A stretch of DNA of 64,000 nt from Eulemur rufifrons. Its lineage: Eukaryota; Chordata; Mammalia; Primates; Lemuridae. The stretch is taken from contig NC_090984.1 in NCBI RefSeq assembly GCF_041146395.1, positions 82,843,114 through 82,907,113 on the forward strand, given 5' to 3'. A program made the position numbers and the translations under genes. Under the pieces are notes generated by a model, which was given only the letters and a program-made list of their open reading frames with translations, ran no database searches and was not told the DNA's origin. Shown piece after piece: positions 1 to 13,325 of the stretch; positions within the stretch are counted from its first letter, which is position 1; each line of letters begins with the position of its first letter.

Positions 1-515
1 TAAATCTTTAGAGAAGTGAGAGGTCAATGAAAAGGACTTTGAGTCTCTAGAGGCAGCAACTTGGGGGAAGGCAAATAAATGGTAGATAAAGGCCAGTTAG
101 TAAAAGGTGCTGATATAGATTCATCTGGCACCATCTCCAGACCATTAAGTGGCTAAAGTTGTGATCAGTGGTTAACTTTTCTGCTACCTGGTAGAGGTGG
201 AGGAAGGTGGGAGGTAGGATACCTTTTGTCTTTGTAAATCCATGTCCTGCTTTTAGGCTAATGGAGGGAGGGCAGAGAGCTTTCCTGCATCTGCCTCTTC
301 TTAATAGCCTTCAGCTCAACAGTCCTTTATATTCTGGTCTCCCACAGTTTCGCAGGCATGAACCAACATACACCTAAATTCTTGGTGTGTATATGTGTAT
401 AACATACCACACATCAAAAGAGTACATACATGTACACACATACATATTAAAAGACTATTAATAAATGCACATACATTCTCCGTCTTTTAAGTATCACCTT
501 TCAAAATTCCTGTAT
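1..515. other. Non-coding DNA; TG/CA-rich patch at about 384-450
   Basis: No exon, recognised repeat or reading frame of note. The stretch near 384-450 alternates TG, TA and CA steps and looks like a decayed (TG)n/(CA)n microsatellite. Confidence 0.4.
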
Positions 516-519
516 CCCT

Positions 520-2990
520 CTCTCTAATTCCATCCTCTTTTTTCCTCCTTTCCAAAAGCTATTATTTGGACTTTTTATTTATCATTCCCCTGCTTTTACT
601 TACATTGTTCAGTTTTGCCTGTTTTTGAACTTTAAATAAATAGAATCATGTTTTTTTTTCTGGCTTAGATTTTTACCCAACATTATGTTTTGAGATTCAT
701 CTGGGTGGTTGTACATAGCTGTAGTTCACTCATTTTCACTGTTATCTAGCGTTAATTAGTGTATCATTATCATTCTTCTACTGTATGCAATATTATACCC
801 ACTTTATTCATTCTACCCATTTTGGGCATTTGGGTTGTCTCCAGCTTTTCACTCTGATGCACAATGCCACTCTGTGCATTCTGTGTATGTCCCCTAGTCC
901 ACATCCAGGAGTTTTTCTAGGACATTCTCTTTGGAGTTCAGTTGCTAGGGCATAAAACATGCAAATGTTCAGCTTTACTAGGTTGACCATTAGTGGTTGC
1001 ACCAATTTACTCTTCATTAGCAGCGTAAAGAGTTCCTGTTGCTCCCCTTGTCAACAGTAAAGTGTTGACAAGTGAAGTGTTGAACTGAACTGTCATCCAG
1101 CTCTCTGAATTTTAATTTTTATTGGTTTTATTGCAAATATATTCTTAAATTCTTTTTTTAAATAACAAAAAGTTGGGTTTTCATTAACTATCTTGGTGAA
1201 AGAGACAAGGACATAAATTGGTTTTTGTTTATTACATTTGATAAAGTTAAATGCATCATTGAGGTAGGCTCTGCCCCTAGGTACATGTTTTCAAGCAATA
1301 TCAAGCCTAAAATTCTTTTTTCTTTAAATATTTTCATTCTTAGATATTTTTACAAAAGTAACACGTTCTTGTTTTTACAAATAAAAAGCTATATAAAGAT
1401 GTTCATTTCTGGCTTCCTCCCCTGCCTCTCCCCTTCCCCAGGTAACCAGTGTTAGTGCTTTGGGGAGCATCATTGTATATTTTTCTTCATGGTCATAAAT
1501 ATGTAATAAAAGTATGTTAAATTGCAACTTATGAGATTGTCATTTTATTAGGTCAATAGCAGTTGAATATCAGCAATTTCATGTAGTTCAGTCACGTACA
1601 TTCATATCATGTAGTTTGGGGATTTTTCAAGTATGAGTTACTGTGTAACTATGTTTTACATGATAAATGTCACAGGTGTTCACCTAGCCCATAGGTGTGG
1701 ATCTAATTCATTCATGTTAATGATTGCATAGTGTTGACTCCATTGACCCATGTGGAGAGACGTTACCTTGGTCTCCCTTGGCTGTGGTGTTTCTTTTAAC
1801 TAACCTGTCCTTATACACCAGTGCTTCACTCTAATCCCAGCAGGGGTTTTGTTGAATCAAAGGGCACATGTTTCTTAAATTTTAAACTGTATTGCTAGAT
1901 TTCTTTCCAAAAAGGTTGTAGCAATTCAGACTCCCATTAGCAAGTAGGAGACTGCTTATTTTTATAGTCTAGTCACCACTGAGAATTACCACTTTATCAG
2001 ATGAAGAACGGTATTCTATTTTAATTTGCATTCCCTTGAATTCTGACAAAATTGAGCATATTTTCATGTTTTCATTAATCTTTCACGTTTTATCTTCTGT
2101 AAATTGTCATTTTGTATCTTTTGCCCATGTCTCTACAAGGTTGACTCCTCCTTCATTTTATACAGAAGCTTAGTTTATTAGTAATAATTTGTCTGCTTTA
2201 CTTGACATAGTTATAATATTTATTTCCCAGTCTATAATTTTTCTTTGATTTTGTTTATAGTAGCTTTTGCCATGCTTTTTTTCTTTTTTTTCCAGTGTTT
2301 AGCCACATGTCTTTTACTTTATGGCTCCTTGGCTTCTTGTCTTGGTTAGGACCATTTCCTCTATCCAGATGATATGAATATCTTCCTTACTCTTCTTCTA
2401 TTATTTTTTAAAATATGTTTTTTCACATGCATATATTAAATCCACCTGGAAAATATTTTTTATATGGTGTGAGGTATGAATATAACTTTATGTTCCTCCA
2501 AATAGCCAAGGCTAATGACACCATTTACTTTAAAAACATCCTCTTTTATCTACTGGATTAAAATGCCACCTTAGTCATATATTGTTTCCACATATACTTG
2601 GATCAATTTCTGTACTTTGTATTGTATTTCCTGGATTTGTTTTCTATTCCTATGTCAATATGATGTCATTTTGATTATAATAGTTTTGTTTTCGGTTTTA
2701 ATATCTAAAAAGCAACTGAGTCCCATTTCACTCTTATTCATCTTCAATATTTCTTGATATTGTTTGACATTTACTTTCCACATAAACTTTGAACTCATTT
2801 TATTACAGTCTAAGAAGGGAGAAACAACCATTGCAGATTCTGATTACAACTGCATTAAAATCATATATTACTGGAAAGAATCAACTTTTTTTATATTCAG
2901 TTTTTTCCATCTGGAAACATGCCTCTCAGTGCAAGTATTGTTTTATATCCTTTAATAATATTTTACAATGGTTTCAGATAGGTACCATAG
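520..2990 (-). mobile_element. Old LINE-1 remnants (L1M type), antisense
   Basis: On the + strand the text has the familiar antisense L1 3'-region phrases: 'aatagaatcatg', 'gagattcatctgggtggttg', 'ttgggttgtctccagctttt' near 830, and 'tttctttccaaaaaggttg' near 1902. At least two diverged segments (about 540-1020 and 1640-2990) are separated by less certain sequence. All reading frames are broken. Subfamily and exact ends would need an alignment to L1 consensus sequences. Confidence 0.7.
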
Positions 2991-3619
2991 CTTTCTTTTA
3001 AATGTGTTCCTCAGTATGTAAGGAAGTTGGGAATTTGGTAAAACGGCTGGATGTATGATAAATGTAGAAATAAATAGCTTTCCTTCTCTTAATGCTAACA
3101 CTTGTTCTCAGAATAAAATACAGAGGAGGCCCTAGTTCAGATCCCCAGAGGCAGCTGTGGTAAGCCGGACTTAAGGATGTTAAAGAAGAGCTTTCTGCCA
3201 CTTGACCTCATTGTAACTTTCCTACCATGGGTCAGCATTGTTATGGATGCAGGCAGCACTCTGAGCTCTGTGTGATTGGGCGTGTTGTTTCTTTTACAGT
3301 TCTAGAGCAGCCATGATTTTGTTAAAAGTTAAATCCTCATGGGGAAAATAATTATTGTAGTTTTCTTTGAAGCATAATTTTTATCTGTTGGACAGAGGCC
3401 CATTTGAAAATAAAACCTCAAGATATAAGCTATTGGTAGATAGAGGTAGACAGAGGAATCTTATTAATACTTGTTGGAGAAATTTTTCATCAGTTATAAA
3501 GAAATCTAGTACATTACTTCTATACTTTTTTTCTTAAGACTAAAATTTACAAGTAGAAATATTTTTGCCTCTGGGAAGCTCATGGCCTAAGAAGCAGTGT
3601 AGATAGCCTTCTTCATATT
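2991..3619. other. Unassigned non-coding stretch
   Basis: No recognisable repeat, exon or motif cluster was seen. Composition is similar to the flanking intronic DNA. Confidence 0.4.
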
Positions 3620-5440
3620 AAACCCGTTAAAATACCAACGAAAATGTCTCAAACAAAAATCTTCAACAATAACCACAACATCCAAAAAAACAAGTCAAAG
3701 AGGAATTTTTAAAATAACCCAACTAATTTTTAAAAGTTGTAATTACGAAGGACAAAACTGTAAAAGAATAGAAAAAAGGACAATAAACTTAAAAATTGTC
3801 TGATACAACTTTTGAGACAACTAAAAAGTCTCAATCAGAATTCAAAAAAATATTCAGCTATACTTTAAATGAGAAGAAAGAAGATGTAAAGCCAGGAAAC
3901 AAAAGCCATGTAGTATAACTTGAAATATAATTAGCATTTCCAGAAGTAGTAAGGAAAAGAGTTTACATGGAGTACTACTAAATAATCATGAAAGCCTATT
4001 TATTAACTACAGAATCAAATCGAAAATTAGTTGGCTTAAATAAACACATGTAAATAATGCTGGACCCAAATGATCTATTTCTAGAAAGGAGCACCGTGTT
4101 TTAACTTAACAATGATAGGGGTAAGTACCTGAACCAATATTAGTAAGTAAATTTTAAAGCATCAACAATTTAAGGTAGAAAGTATTTCCAGAATTAATCA
4201 AAGACTTGGCCTCTATATTGGGAAATTAATCTGGAAACTAACAGCCAGAGAAAGATGCCAAGACATTTACCTATAACATTTTCAAATTTCAGTGAGGAAG
4301 AAATCTTAAAACATCTGGAAAGAAAGGCCAGATAACATTCCAAACACTGATTTCAGATGCAGCTAAAATTGAGACCATAAACTCCCCAAGGAAATGAAAC
4401 AACATCTGCAGCTCTCTTTATGGAAAAAATTATCCAGGCAAGATGTCATTCATTGGGAAAGCTAAGGAAAGATGTTCACATATCCCACCAACCCTAAATA
4501 GTCACTGACCTTACACTTTGGGTCAAAATAGGAATTTCTTCACACTGTGGCCACCTTATCAAAGTCCTACTCTCAAGAAGGAATACTAAAAACACTAGGA
4601 AGGATCAATGCATCTGACCGTAGTCCCATTGCAAAGTAAAATTGTGATCTAAAACTTAAAGGGAAGAGAGAAAAGGGACTAATATTTAGGAAGCATCTAC
4701 TATTATCAAGTTCTTTATAATACATTATTTCATTTAGTCTGTAAAAACCCTGGCAACATGATCCCCTTGTTTCAGATGGGAAAATAGTCTCAAAGAGGTT
4801 AAGTAATTTGTTAAGTAGTAGAGTTAGAATTTGAATATGTGTTTTTCTGATGCCCAAGTAAAATAGAAGTTTCAGAATAACAGACCCAAAACTGAGAATG
4901 AGATGAGATTAGGAAGGACTAAAACCAATAGCTCAAATGTTCTTCCCACAGAAGGAAGCCTAAGAATTTTGAGTTTTATCGTGGCTATAACTAGAAGTCA
5001 ATAGAAAAATGAATTTGATTTTCATGGTTTGTGTGTGTGTATGTGTATGTGCAGGTTTGATTTAAGTAAAAATAATTTTACTTGATAAATTTTCCAAACA
5101 TTTCAGAAGAAAGAAGGAAGCATATATATATGGTGCTTAAGTAATACCTATGGCATTTACAAAGTGAAATAAGGAATAGCAAAAATAAGAGAAAACGAAG
5201 AATGATAGATGGGCAAAATATAACCATCATAATAAAGTTAAATATGCCACATAAAACAGATGCACTTAAAACAAAAGATCATATATTAAAACACAAGGCA
5301 GGATTATAACACATTAAACAAATCATAAGGAAACAGAATAACATGCTATTGTTGAACATAACATAAGGCAAAAACAGATGAATATGTGACTTATATAATG
5401 ATAAAGGCCATCACAAATAAGTATAGGGGAAAAGTGTTAA
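3620..5440 (+). repeat. AT-rich tract, possibly a very old L1/HAL1-type remnant
   Basis: The + strand is A-rich over nearly 2 kb (runs such as caaacaaaaatcttcaacaa), as in the sense strand of decayed L1 or HAL1 ORF1 regions. A phrase near 5400-5435 (ATAAAGGCCATCACAAATAAG) also resembles LINE text. No clear consensus match could be established by eye. A short TG-rich run lies at 5029-5051. Confidence 0.3.
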
Positions 5441-5465
5441 AAACAGAGGGAACAAGTAAATACTG

Positions 5466-6570
5466 TCACAATGTGGTAGACGCCACTCTCTTCGGGTGGC
5501 ATCCTTTTTGCCACAATCCAGGAGTTAAAGTTGATTTACGGGGTATATTCCAAGAGACCTCAGGGCCAGAGAAGAACTTTGGCCTTTTGAAATTTAGGAA
5601 TATATGTTGTATAACTCCTGCTTTACTAACGCTAATTAAAGTTGGACAGTCCAGGTTCATCTGGACTGAGATGCAGTAGGATCAAACCATTCACTTAGGA
5701 AATGTATGAGTTTCCTTGGCTCGATCATATAGGGGAGGAAAAAGACTTCATAACTAATGTCAGGCAGCTGTAAAAGTAGTGGCCCCTATAGCTAATGAGA
5801 ATGGAAGCAGATGGAGGAGGCAGGGTTGCCATGGTGCACAACTCTGGGATGGGGGAGGGTCCTGGGAATAAACCTGTAATGTATTATAAAAAGGAAAATG
5901 TTAGACATTAAGAGGTGTCACTTGGGCAGGCTCTATAGATGGAACCAAATTTCTAGTTGAATCAGCACTCTAGTGGTAACTTCAAAAAAGGAGAAGGAAT
6001 TGAGAAATTGAATGAAAAAGTTATTAGGTGGATGAATTAGTGATTAAATTCGCTTCCCGGGGACATAAGCCTGTCTGTAATGTTGCCTTTATTTCTGAAC
6101 AGATTACCAAATAGTTAAGAGTTCCTTCTCACCTGGTTCTGGGAGGGCAGGGAACTCTTTGGTGGAAGGCTAGGTGGAGCTGAACATGGCCAGGTAGACA
6201 GAGAATGTCACTGGCCCTGCCTTGTTGGAACCAGGGTCCCAGAGTGCTGTACCAGCTGCATGTTCCACAGTGTGTTGAAGGAATAATGTTTTAAAGCAAG
6301 GCAACAGGAAATATCGGCATAATACTAACATTCTTTTCAAGTCCTGACTTAAAATGAGGTGGTTGGGAGGCCGGAAAGTATAAAAGGGGCTCTGTCAGCA
6401 GAGAGACCCTCTGGCCATGGATTTAACCTTCCCTGACTGTTCTCTGGAGGGTTCTTGCTTTCTGGGTATTGTTTTCCATTTATTTTATTTTCCATCTATG
6501 GCCTGGGCTTCTCAAGTGAATTGTTTGTATCCTGTGGTTACATGTGTTAGAGACCATGGCTTCTAGCTTA
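5466..6570 (+). mobile_element. LTR-like block with TATA box (unresolved family)
   Basis: Composition changes abruptly from the AT-rich DNA on its left. The block has an LTR-like arrangement: a long upstream region, a strong TATA box (GTATAAAAGGGGC, 6378-6390), a pyrimidine-rich downstream part and no coding content. I could not name the family and see no clear terminal duplication, so it may be one LTR, two adjacent pieces, or unique sequence. Confidence 0.4.
6378..6390 (+). promoter_or_regulatory. Consensus TATA box inside the LTR-like block
   Basis: TATAAAAGGGGC begins at 6379 and would place a start site near 6405-6410. An ATG in good context (gccATGg, 6417-6419) follows at once. Whether it is active is unknown. 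Confidence 0.45.
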
Positions 6571-7820
6571 CAGATCTCATATTCTGAAAATTTTGGAGTG
6601 GCATTATTCCAACTATTTCCCCAAGCTGCCTTTGAGGCTAATATCATTGCTTAAAAATGATTGTGAAATATTTAAATTACACAGGAAAGGACAGAGAATT
6701 TCTTTCTTTCTTAATGGTTCTTTTGAAAGACTTACAAGAGCAATTTTAAGGATAGAAGCAGCCCCTGCATTTAGCTTTTTGCTGGCTCTGACATGCATTT
6801 GGGTAGGTACAGGAAGGAATGCCACAGGAGAAAAGATTGTTCTCATAGCTCTTCCCTTGCTTCCTCATCCCCATTTAGTAAAAGTGAAGGATACAAGTAA
6901 CATGAAACAAAACTAAAAAAGATCACTCGTTAAAGAAAGAAAGAAAATTGTTAAAATAACAGTTCCAGCAAAAGCTCAGTGGAACAAACAAAACAGCCAC
7001 AAAGGACCAGAGAAAGTTCTTTGTCTGAATTAAAAATAACTAAAAATGGTTGTGTGTGCACTGAATACAAATGTGCACTTCATTGCAGAGCCCTGCAACT
7101 CTGTAACTTTGCAACCTCTGAGATGAGGGATGCCTGTACCACCTGCAGGAAAGAGCTTCCCAGACAGCTGCTCCTGGGGCCAAGGCACTGCCCCTGTCTT
7201 CTTTGACAGTCACCTACAGCATGTACACGTTGTCAACCCTCCCTTCATCGTTCCTGCTACGATGCCATGAGGCTGGTGGAAATCAAATAGGTTAGGGTGA
7301 TCTACACCACTCATTAATAAAGACCTTAAGGTTCTGATGTATTCATCCTCCAGCAGTGAAGAGAAATGGGGGGAAAAGGAGGAAGTGCAGCTGTGATTAA
7401 ATCTCCATATCTGATGGTGCCTTGTTGAGCTTTCTGGAAACCCGTCTCTACTCTGGAATTGAGCTTTAACTGTGTGGGTCCAGGTGTATGAGACTTTCCC
7501 TTTGAATGCTACTCCTGTCTCTACAGCTTGCTTCTGGCCCGGCCCCTTTCTGACGAATAGAGTTTGTTCTTGGCTTGTGTTTGGGGAAGTCAGTTCTCTC
7601 CCCTCTCCCAGCCCACTTCTGTGCATCAGCTCTTGACTGGCCTTGCCTCTGCCACGTCCCAGCCTTTCTCCCACTGAGGCCACACACTCCGAACCAGCCC
7701 CTCCCTGGGGCTCGGGCCATCCCTAGCCCAGGCCTTTGTTGGAACTGAAGTAAGAATGGTTCTGACAATAAGTAGAATTATGATTTACGTTCAGAATTGA
7801 GAGTAGAGAGAGGAAAATGC
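6571..7820. other. Unassigned non-coding stretch
   Basis: No repeat was recognised. Open frames of 75-157 codons occur on both strands between 6593 and 7768, but none carries a known domain or splice-flanked structure. The 157-codon minus-strand frame overlaps a 100-codon frame on the same strand, which is typical of chance frames in GC-richer DNA. Confidence 0.45.
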
Positions 7821-7827
7821 ACTTTTT

Positions 7828-8905
7828 TGTTTTGTTTAATGGTGGCAAAATACCCATAACATAAAGTTTACCATCTTAACCATTTTTAAGTGTACAGTTC
7901 AGTGGCATTAAGTACATTACATTGTTGTACAACCATCACCACCATCCTTCTACAGAACTCTTTTATCTGGCAAAATTGAAACTGTGCTAATTATACAATG
8001 GCTCCCCATTCTCCCCTCCTCTCAGCCTCCGGTACCATCATTTCTAGTTTCTGTCTCTGTGAATTTGACTACTCTACGTACATGTAAGTGGAATCACATG
8101 GCATTTCTCTTTTTTCATGACTGACTTATTTCACCTAGCATAACATCTTCAAGGTTCACCCATGTTGTAGCATGTATCAGAATTTCCATCCTTTTTAAGG
8201 ATGAATAATATTGCATTATAAGTATGTACCATTTTTTTGTTTATCCATTCACCCATCCATGGACACTTGGATTGCTTCTACCTTTTAGCTATTGTGAATA
8301 ATGCTACTGTGAACATGGTTGTACAAATATGTCTTCAAGACCCTGATTTCAATCCTTTTGGCTACATACAAGTGGACTTTCTGGATCGTATGGTAATTCT
8401 ATTTTTAATTTTTTTAGGAACCATCATGCTGTTTTCCATAGCAGCTATACCGTTTTACATTCCCAGCAACAATGCACCAGGGTTCCAATTTTCCATATCC
8501 TCACGGATTACTTGTTATCTTCTGTTTTTTTTTTAAATAGTAGCCATTCTAATGGGTGTGAAGTGGTTATCTCATTGCCGTTTCTATTTGCATGTCCCTA
8601 ATGATTAGTGATCTTGAGATCTTTTTATGTGTTTATTGATCATTTGTATATTTTCTTTGAAGAAATGCTGATTCACATCCTTTTCCCATTTTTTTGAATT
8701 GAGTTGTTTGGTTTTTTTGTTGTTGAGTTGTAAGAATTTTTTATATATCCTGGATCCTATTAAGTATAGGATTTATAAATATTTTCTCCCATTCTCTGGG
8801 TTGCTTTTTGACTCTGTTAATTGTACCCTTCAATGCACGGAAGTTTTAAATTTTGATACAATCGAATTTAATTATTTTTTTCTTTTGTTGCTTTGGAAAA
8901 TAAAT
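7828..8905 (-). mobile_element. LINE-1 (L1M), antisense, ORF2 3' part and 3' UTR
   Basis: The + strand shows the classic antisense series: 'taccatcttaaccatttttaag' near 7869, 'acaaccatcaccaccatcc' at 7930, 'gacttatttcacctagcataa' at 8123, 'tattgtgaataatgct' at 8290, then 'attctaatgggtgtgaagtgg' at 8548 and 'cattctctgggttgc' near 8791. These are the reverse complement of the L1 ORF2 end and 3' UTR. About 1.08 kb remains, with many indels. Open frames across it are antisense L1 translations. Confidence 0.88.
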
Positions 8906-9269
8906 GGTATTCTTTTAGACTCATAAGAAGTTATAAAAATGTATCCTCTACCTGAACACAAGGAAACTGTCAATAAGAACTGAGAAATCAGTAATTATGC
9001 TATTATATGTCAAATTCTATGAACATAGTATAACTCTTTATTATAGTGGTAATATAGAAACTATATTTAAAATAATTTGGTCATACCTAACAGTACAAAG
9101 GAAAAATGTATTACTTTCAAGATTGCTACAGTCTTCATTCCTTTCTTCCCTGGAATTAAGATAACTGTTGGACAGAGAAGAGACGGGGTGGACAATGTTT
9201 GAGAATGGGAAGAAGGAAAAGGGCAGTGGCCTTTGGGAGCACCTGTAATCTGTCAGGGGATTTGGGGAT

Positions 9270-9412
9270 GTTATTTTATTAACGTCTCACACCAGGCCTG
9301 AGAGGGAGCATTGCTGTTGCCATTTCCCAGTCTAAGCCTTGATATCTTGCCCAAAGTCACAGAGTTATCAAGCAGCAAGGCTTGGGTGGGGACCTCAAAG
9401 CCTGCTTTTTTT
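9270..9412 (-). repeat. MIR SINE, antisense fragment
   Basis: Order of motifs matches a reversed MIR: 'catttcccagtctaagcc', 'cttgcccaaagtcacagagt', 'caagcagcaaggcttgggt'. It ends in a T-rich run. Confidence 0.6.
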
Positions 9413-9509
9413 TTTTTTCCTAACCTATCACCACATTAATTCATAGTTAACCAGGTTACAATTTCAGTTGAAATATTGATGGGACAACTTTATGGAATGT
9501 CATAATTAT

Positions 9510-9780
9510 TTTAAAACAAATTGGTAAGAATTAACTTTCAAACAATCAAAGAAAAAGAGAGAATCAAGGAGAATTAGCCCCACTAGATATTGAAAATGTC
9601 TTATAATGTCTCACAATCCAAAACAGTGTGATGTAAAAATAGAAATTTAAACAGATTATTGTGATGGAATAAAGAGCATAAGAATAAGCCTTCATATAAA
9701 TATATAATACTCCAAACTTGAAAAATTTACAGGAAAAAGTGACTCAATGTTTTATCAAGGCTGGGATTACTAGAGGTCCA
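9510..9780 (+). mobile_element. LINE-1 ORF2 fragment, sense
   Basis: Phrases such as 'ttagccccactagatattg', 'aaaacagtgtgatgtaaaaat' and 'gaataagccttcatataaat' correspond to the L1 ORF2 segment around 'cctactagatatta..aaaacagtgtggta..accctcatatata'. It is short and diverged. Confidence 0.6.
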
Positions 9781-9841
9781 CATTTAGAATAAATACTAGA
9801 TCAGGTTCCACACTGGCCAGAAGTTTTGTTTGACCAGAGGG

Positions 9842-9870
9842 GTGTGTGTGTGTGATGTGTGTGTGTGTAT
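9842..9870 (+). repeat. Interrupted (TG)n microsatellite
   Basis: Two short TG runs are separated by a single GATG interruption. Confidence 0.85.
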
Positions 9871-10017
9871 TTGAATGCTTCTATTGGGGCATCCAGGTTA
9901 CAATTTCTCAGGGAATCTACCATTCCCTGTAATCCTAATGTTGTTAAATTTGTGTTTCTATACCTGCCTGGCCCCTTTGGCATTTAAGTGTGACTCTTGA
10001 TTTATACTAATTCTAGG

Positions 10018-10190
10018 TAAGTGATTCTCAAAATTGAGCAGGCATCAGAATCACCCAGGGGTCTTATTAAAACCCAGATTGCTAGACCCTAACCCCAGAG
10101 TTTCTGCTTTGGAAGGTCTGGGATGGGGCCCCAAAACTTGCATTTCTAACAAGTTCCTAGATGAAGTATAGTTCCTGGACCTGAGATAAG
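10018..10190 (+). mobile_element. MER5-type hAT-Charlie DNA transposon
   Basis: The sequence follows the MER5A consensus order: 'gtgattctcaaaattgagca', 'catcagaatcaccca', 'attaaaacccagattgctag', 'ccccagagtttctg', 'ttgcatttctaacaagttcc'. It is non-autonomous and long immobile. The right terminal inverted repeat is not clear. Confidence 0.85.
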
Positions 10191-11165
10191 TACATAAATT
10201 GAGAGTAAGCATTTAGAAACTTTTATACTTTCAAAAAACTTATGTTTTACAGTGATTTGGGTTCTTTGGGATCTAATAAAAAATTAGGTTTGCATTTTCT
10301 ATGAATTTTTATTTTATTTTTCTAGTTATGTATTTTTATTGGATTTTACAATAGTATTGGTCCACAAGGGATTAGAAATTTAAAGTAAATGAACAAAAAA
10401 TGTGCACACAGCCGTGGATAGTTTGCGAAGCACTGTCACTGGGTCTTGGCCAGCTGGTACGTCCGTTGGCGGAGGCACATGACCTGGAGTAGGCCACAGC
10501 CTGCAGGCCCAAAACTTGACCTGGTAGAAGAACCAGAATTGGTTTAAGTACAACTCAGACACACGCTGTCAGTCCCACAAAGAACAGGAATGTAAAACCA
10601 CATGCCAATGCCAATTTATTCATTTACCATGAAAACTGAAACTACCCACTGGTTGGTTATTCATGCTGGCCTGTCCAGTGAATCACTTCCCTGATGGGGA
10701 AACTAAATTATATCCCAGAGGTTACTTAGTGAGCATGGAAATGGAAAAAAAAAAAAAAAGAGCAAGTTACATGGTTTGTATGTTTGGTGACATTAGGCTG
10801 AGTACCTCCAGAAGATGTAGTTCCCCAGTATACACTTGCCAAGTGGACCCTACCATCCCCTGGTCAGTACTTGGATGGATGGACATTTGCTTTTGAAACT
10901 TCCACTGCTGACCCATCAATTTCCCCTTCCTCACTGACAAATGATGAAATTAATTCAATCAGGTTACTGCTGTCAATCTAGTCAGCCTTGTCTGAGAGTT
11001 ATTCTGCTTCTTCGACAATATCTTTGCAAATCTCCAGTGCAACCCATTGGGTTGTGATTGTCAAAGTCAGTTTTGAAAAAGTTAAGAACATGAGTCTCAT
11101 ACAAATACAAATACATGTCAAAGATTTAATGAACTCAATAAAGGAAACAGTGAAAAACCTGATTT
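10191..11165. other. Unassigned non-coding stretch
   Basis: No repeat family was recognised. A poly-A run sits at 10745-10759. The part 10380-10620 reads on the minus strand like a decayed short coding sequence, but I could not match it to a parent gene (see rejected items). Confidence 0.4.
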
Positions 11166-12121
<956 letters not shown>

Positions 12122-12930
12122 GTATGGTCGATCCTTATTATTTGAAGATTCGTGTTTTTAAATTTGCCTACTTGCTGAAATTTGTTTGTAACCGCAAAAT
12201 TAGTATTCATGCACTTTTACCGTCAATCACAGACATATCCAGAGGGGTGTAAAGTAAGTTGCCCGACATCCACGTCTCCAGCAGTGGTTAATCCAAGGGG
12301 ACACTGCCTTCTTGTTTCAGCTCTCATGCTACAAACAAGGGTTCTTTTCACGGTCTGTTTAGTGCCATGTTTTTTGCATTTTTGTGCTTTTTGTTGTTGT
12401 TGTTAGTGGTGAATTTACTGTTAACAGTGGCCCCCAATCATAGTGCTGAAGTGCCATCTAGTTTTCCTAAGCCCAGAGAGGCTATTGTTATTTGCTTGAG
12501 CAACGCAGACTTGCACAATAAATCCTTAGAAGACAGCAAGAACTCCAGTAGACATATCCAGTGTTTTTCCTTGTGCCCCTGCAATTTCAGAAAGTGACAA
12601 CTACTACTAATTTTGTGGTTTGGGAAGAACCCAGAGAGTGACAAGGTGCCTGTGCCTTATGGAGAAAATACACGTATTATATAAGCTTCATTCAGGTATG
12701 AGTTACAGTGGTGTTGGCCACAAGTTTAATGTTAATGAACCAACAATAGATATTAAATAAGGTATCTTTAAACAGAAAAATATATAAAACAAGGTTATAT
12801 GTTGATTGGTTGAGAAAAATGTGGCAGAGGCTCCTGGGAACCTAACCCTGCATTTCTCCTAGGTGCAATGCTTCAGTGTCTTTGGTAACTTTACAGACAT
12901 ACCTACTGAGACTAAGGAGAAATGACTGTG
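12122..12930 (+). mobile_element. Tigger-family DNA transposon remnant, interrupted
   Basis: The left part (12125-12440) matches the 5' end of a Tigger3/4/7-like element: 'cttattatttgaagattcg', 'tcttgtttcagctctcatgct', 'gtttagtgccatgtttttt'. It then gives the start of the transposase frame ('gtggcccccaatcatagtgctgaagtg'), split here in description only. Matching resumes at 12651 with 'tgtgccttatggagaaaatac' and runs through 'gttaatgaaccaacaatagat' to a right end near 12930. About 150 bp of foreign sequence sits between. The transposase is dead through stops and the insertion. Confidence 0.7.
12495..12650. repeat. Unclassified sequence X, copy 1 (inside the Tigger remnant)
   Basis: This segment breaks the Tigger element between 'aggctattgttatttgc' and 'tgtgccttatgg'. 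It matches a second copy at 13182-13322 at roughly three quarters identity by eye. Shared words are 'taaatccttag', 'cagaaagtga', 'aactactac' and 'aacccaga'. I do not recognise the family. Confidence 0.65.
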
Positions 12931-13171
12931 GTTTAAGTGAGAATGTGGTCTTATGTGCTCATATCTGGTCAAATATTATTGGTGATATTCAAAATCTTGG
13001 GCAAGGCAGAAAAAGATAAGTGTTTTTAGGTTATTGTATTTTTTTTAAGTCTCCTGTGGTAATGAACATACACAGTTCCAGACCTCCATGACTTTCAGTC
13101 TTTTGTAGAGTTTTCAGATCTCTCATTCCCTCTTTTCCCCTCTAAGGTCAATAAGAATATCAGTATTTCAA

Positions 13172-13325
13172 TAGTTTAGATCCGCACAGTAAATCCTTAG
13201 ATAGCAGAAACTTTAGCAGATGTAACCAATATTTTTTCTTGTGTTCCTTCAAGATCAGAAAGTGAAAACTACTACCAATTCTATGGTTTCGGAGGAACCC
13301 AGATAGTGACAGGGTGGCTGTGACC
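13172..13325. repeat. Unclassified sequence X, copy 2
   Basis: This is a direct-orientation relative of the segment at 12511-12656. It holds 'gcacagtaaatccttag', 'ttcttgtgttccttcaaga', 'tcagaaagtgaaaactacta' and 'ggaacccagatagtgacag'. The flanks of the two copies differ, which favours an interspersed element over simple tandem duplication. Confidence 0.65.

Noticed and set aside
7210..7683. 157-codon minus-strand frame, the longest in the window
   Set aside because: It has no recognisable domain, overlaps another frame on the same strand, has no clear splice or promoter context, and a composition like GC-rich non-coding DNA.
8237..8536. 99-codon frame with membrane-like peptide
   Set aside because: It lies wholly inside antisense L1 and is a known type of antisense L1 translation.
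10380..10620. Possible processed pseudogene on the minus strand
   Set aside because: The text looks faintly coding (a mitochondrial small-subunit-like hydrophobic stretch), but I could not match it to COX7, ATP5 or similar small proteins. No poly-A or TSD was secured.
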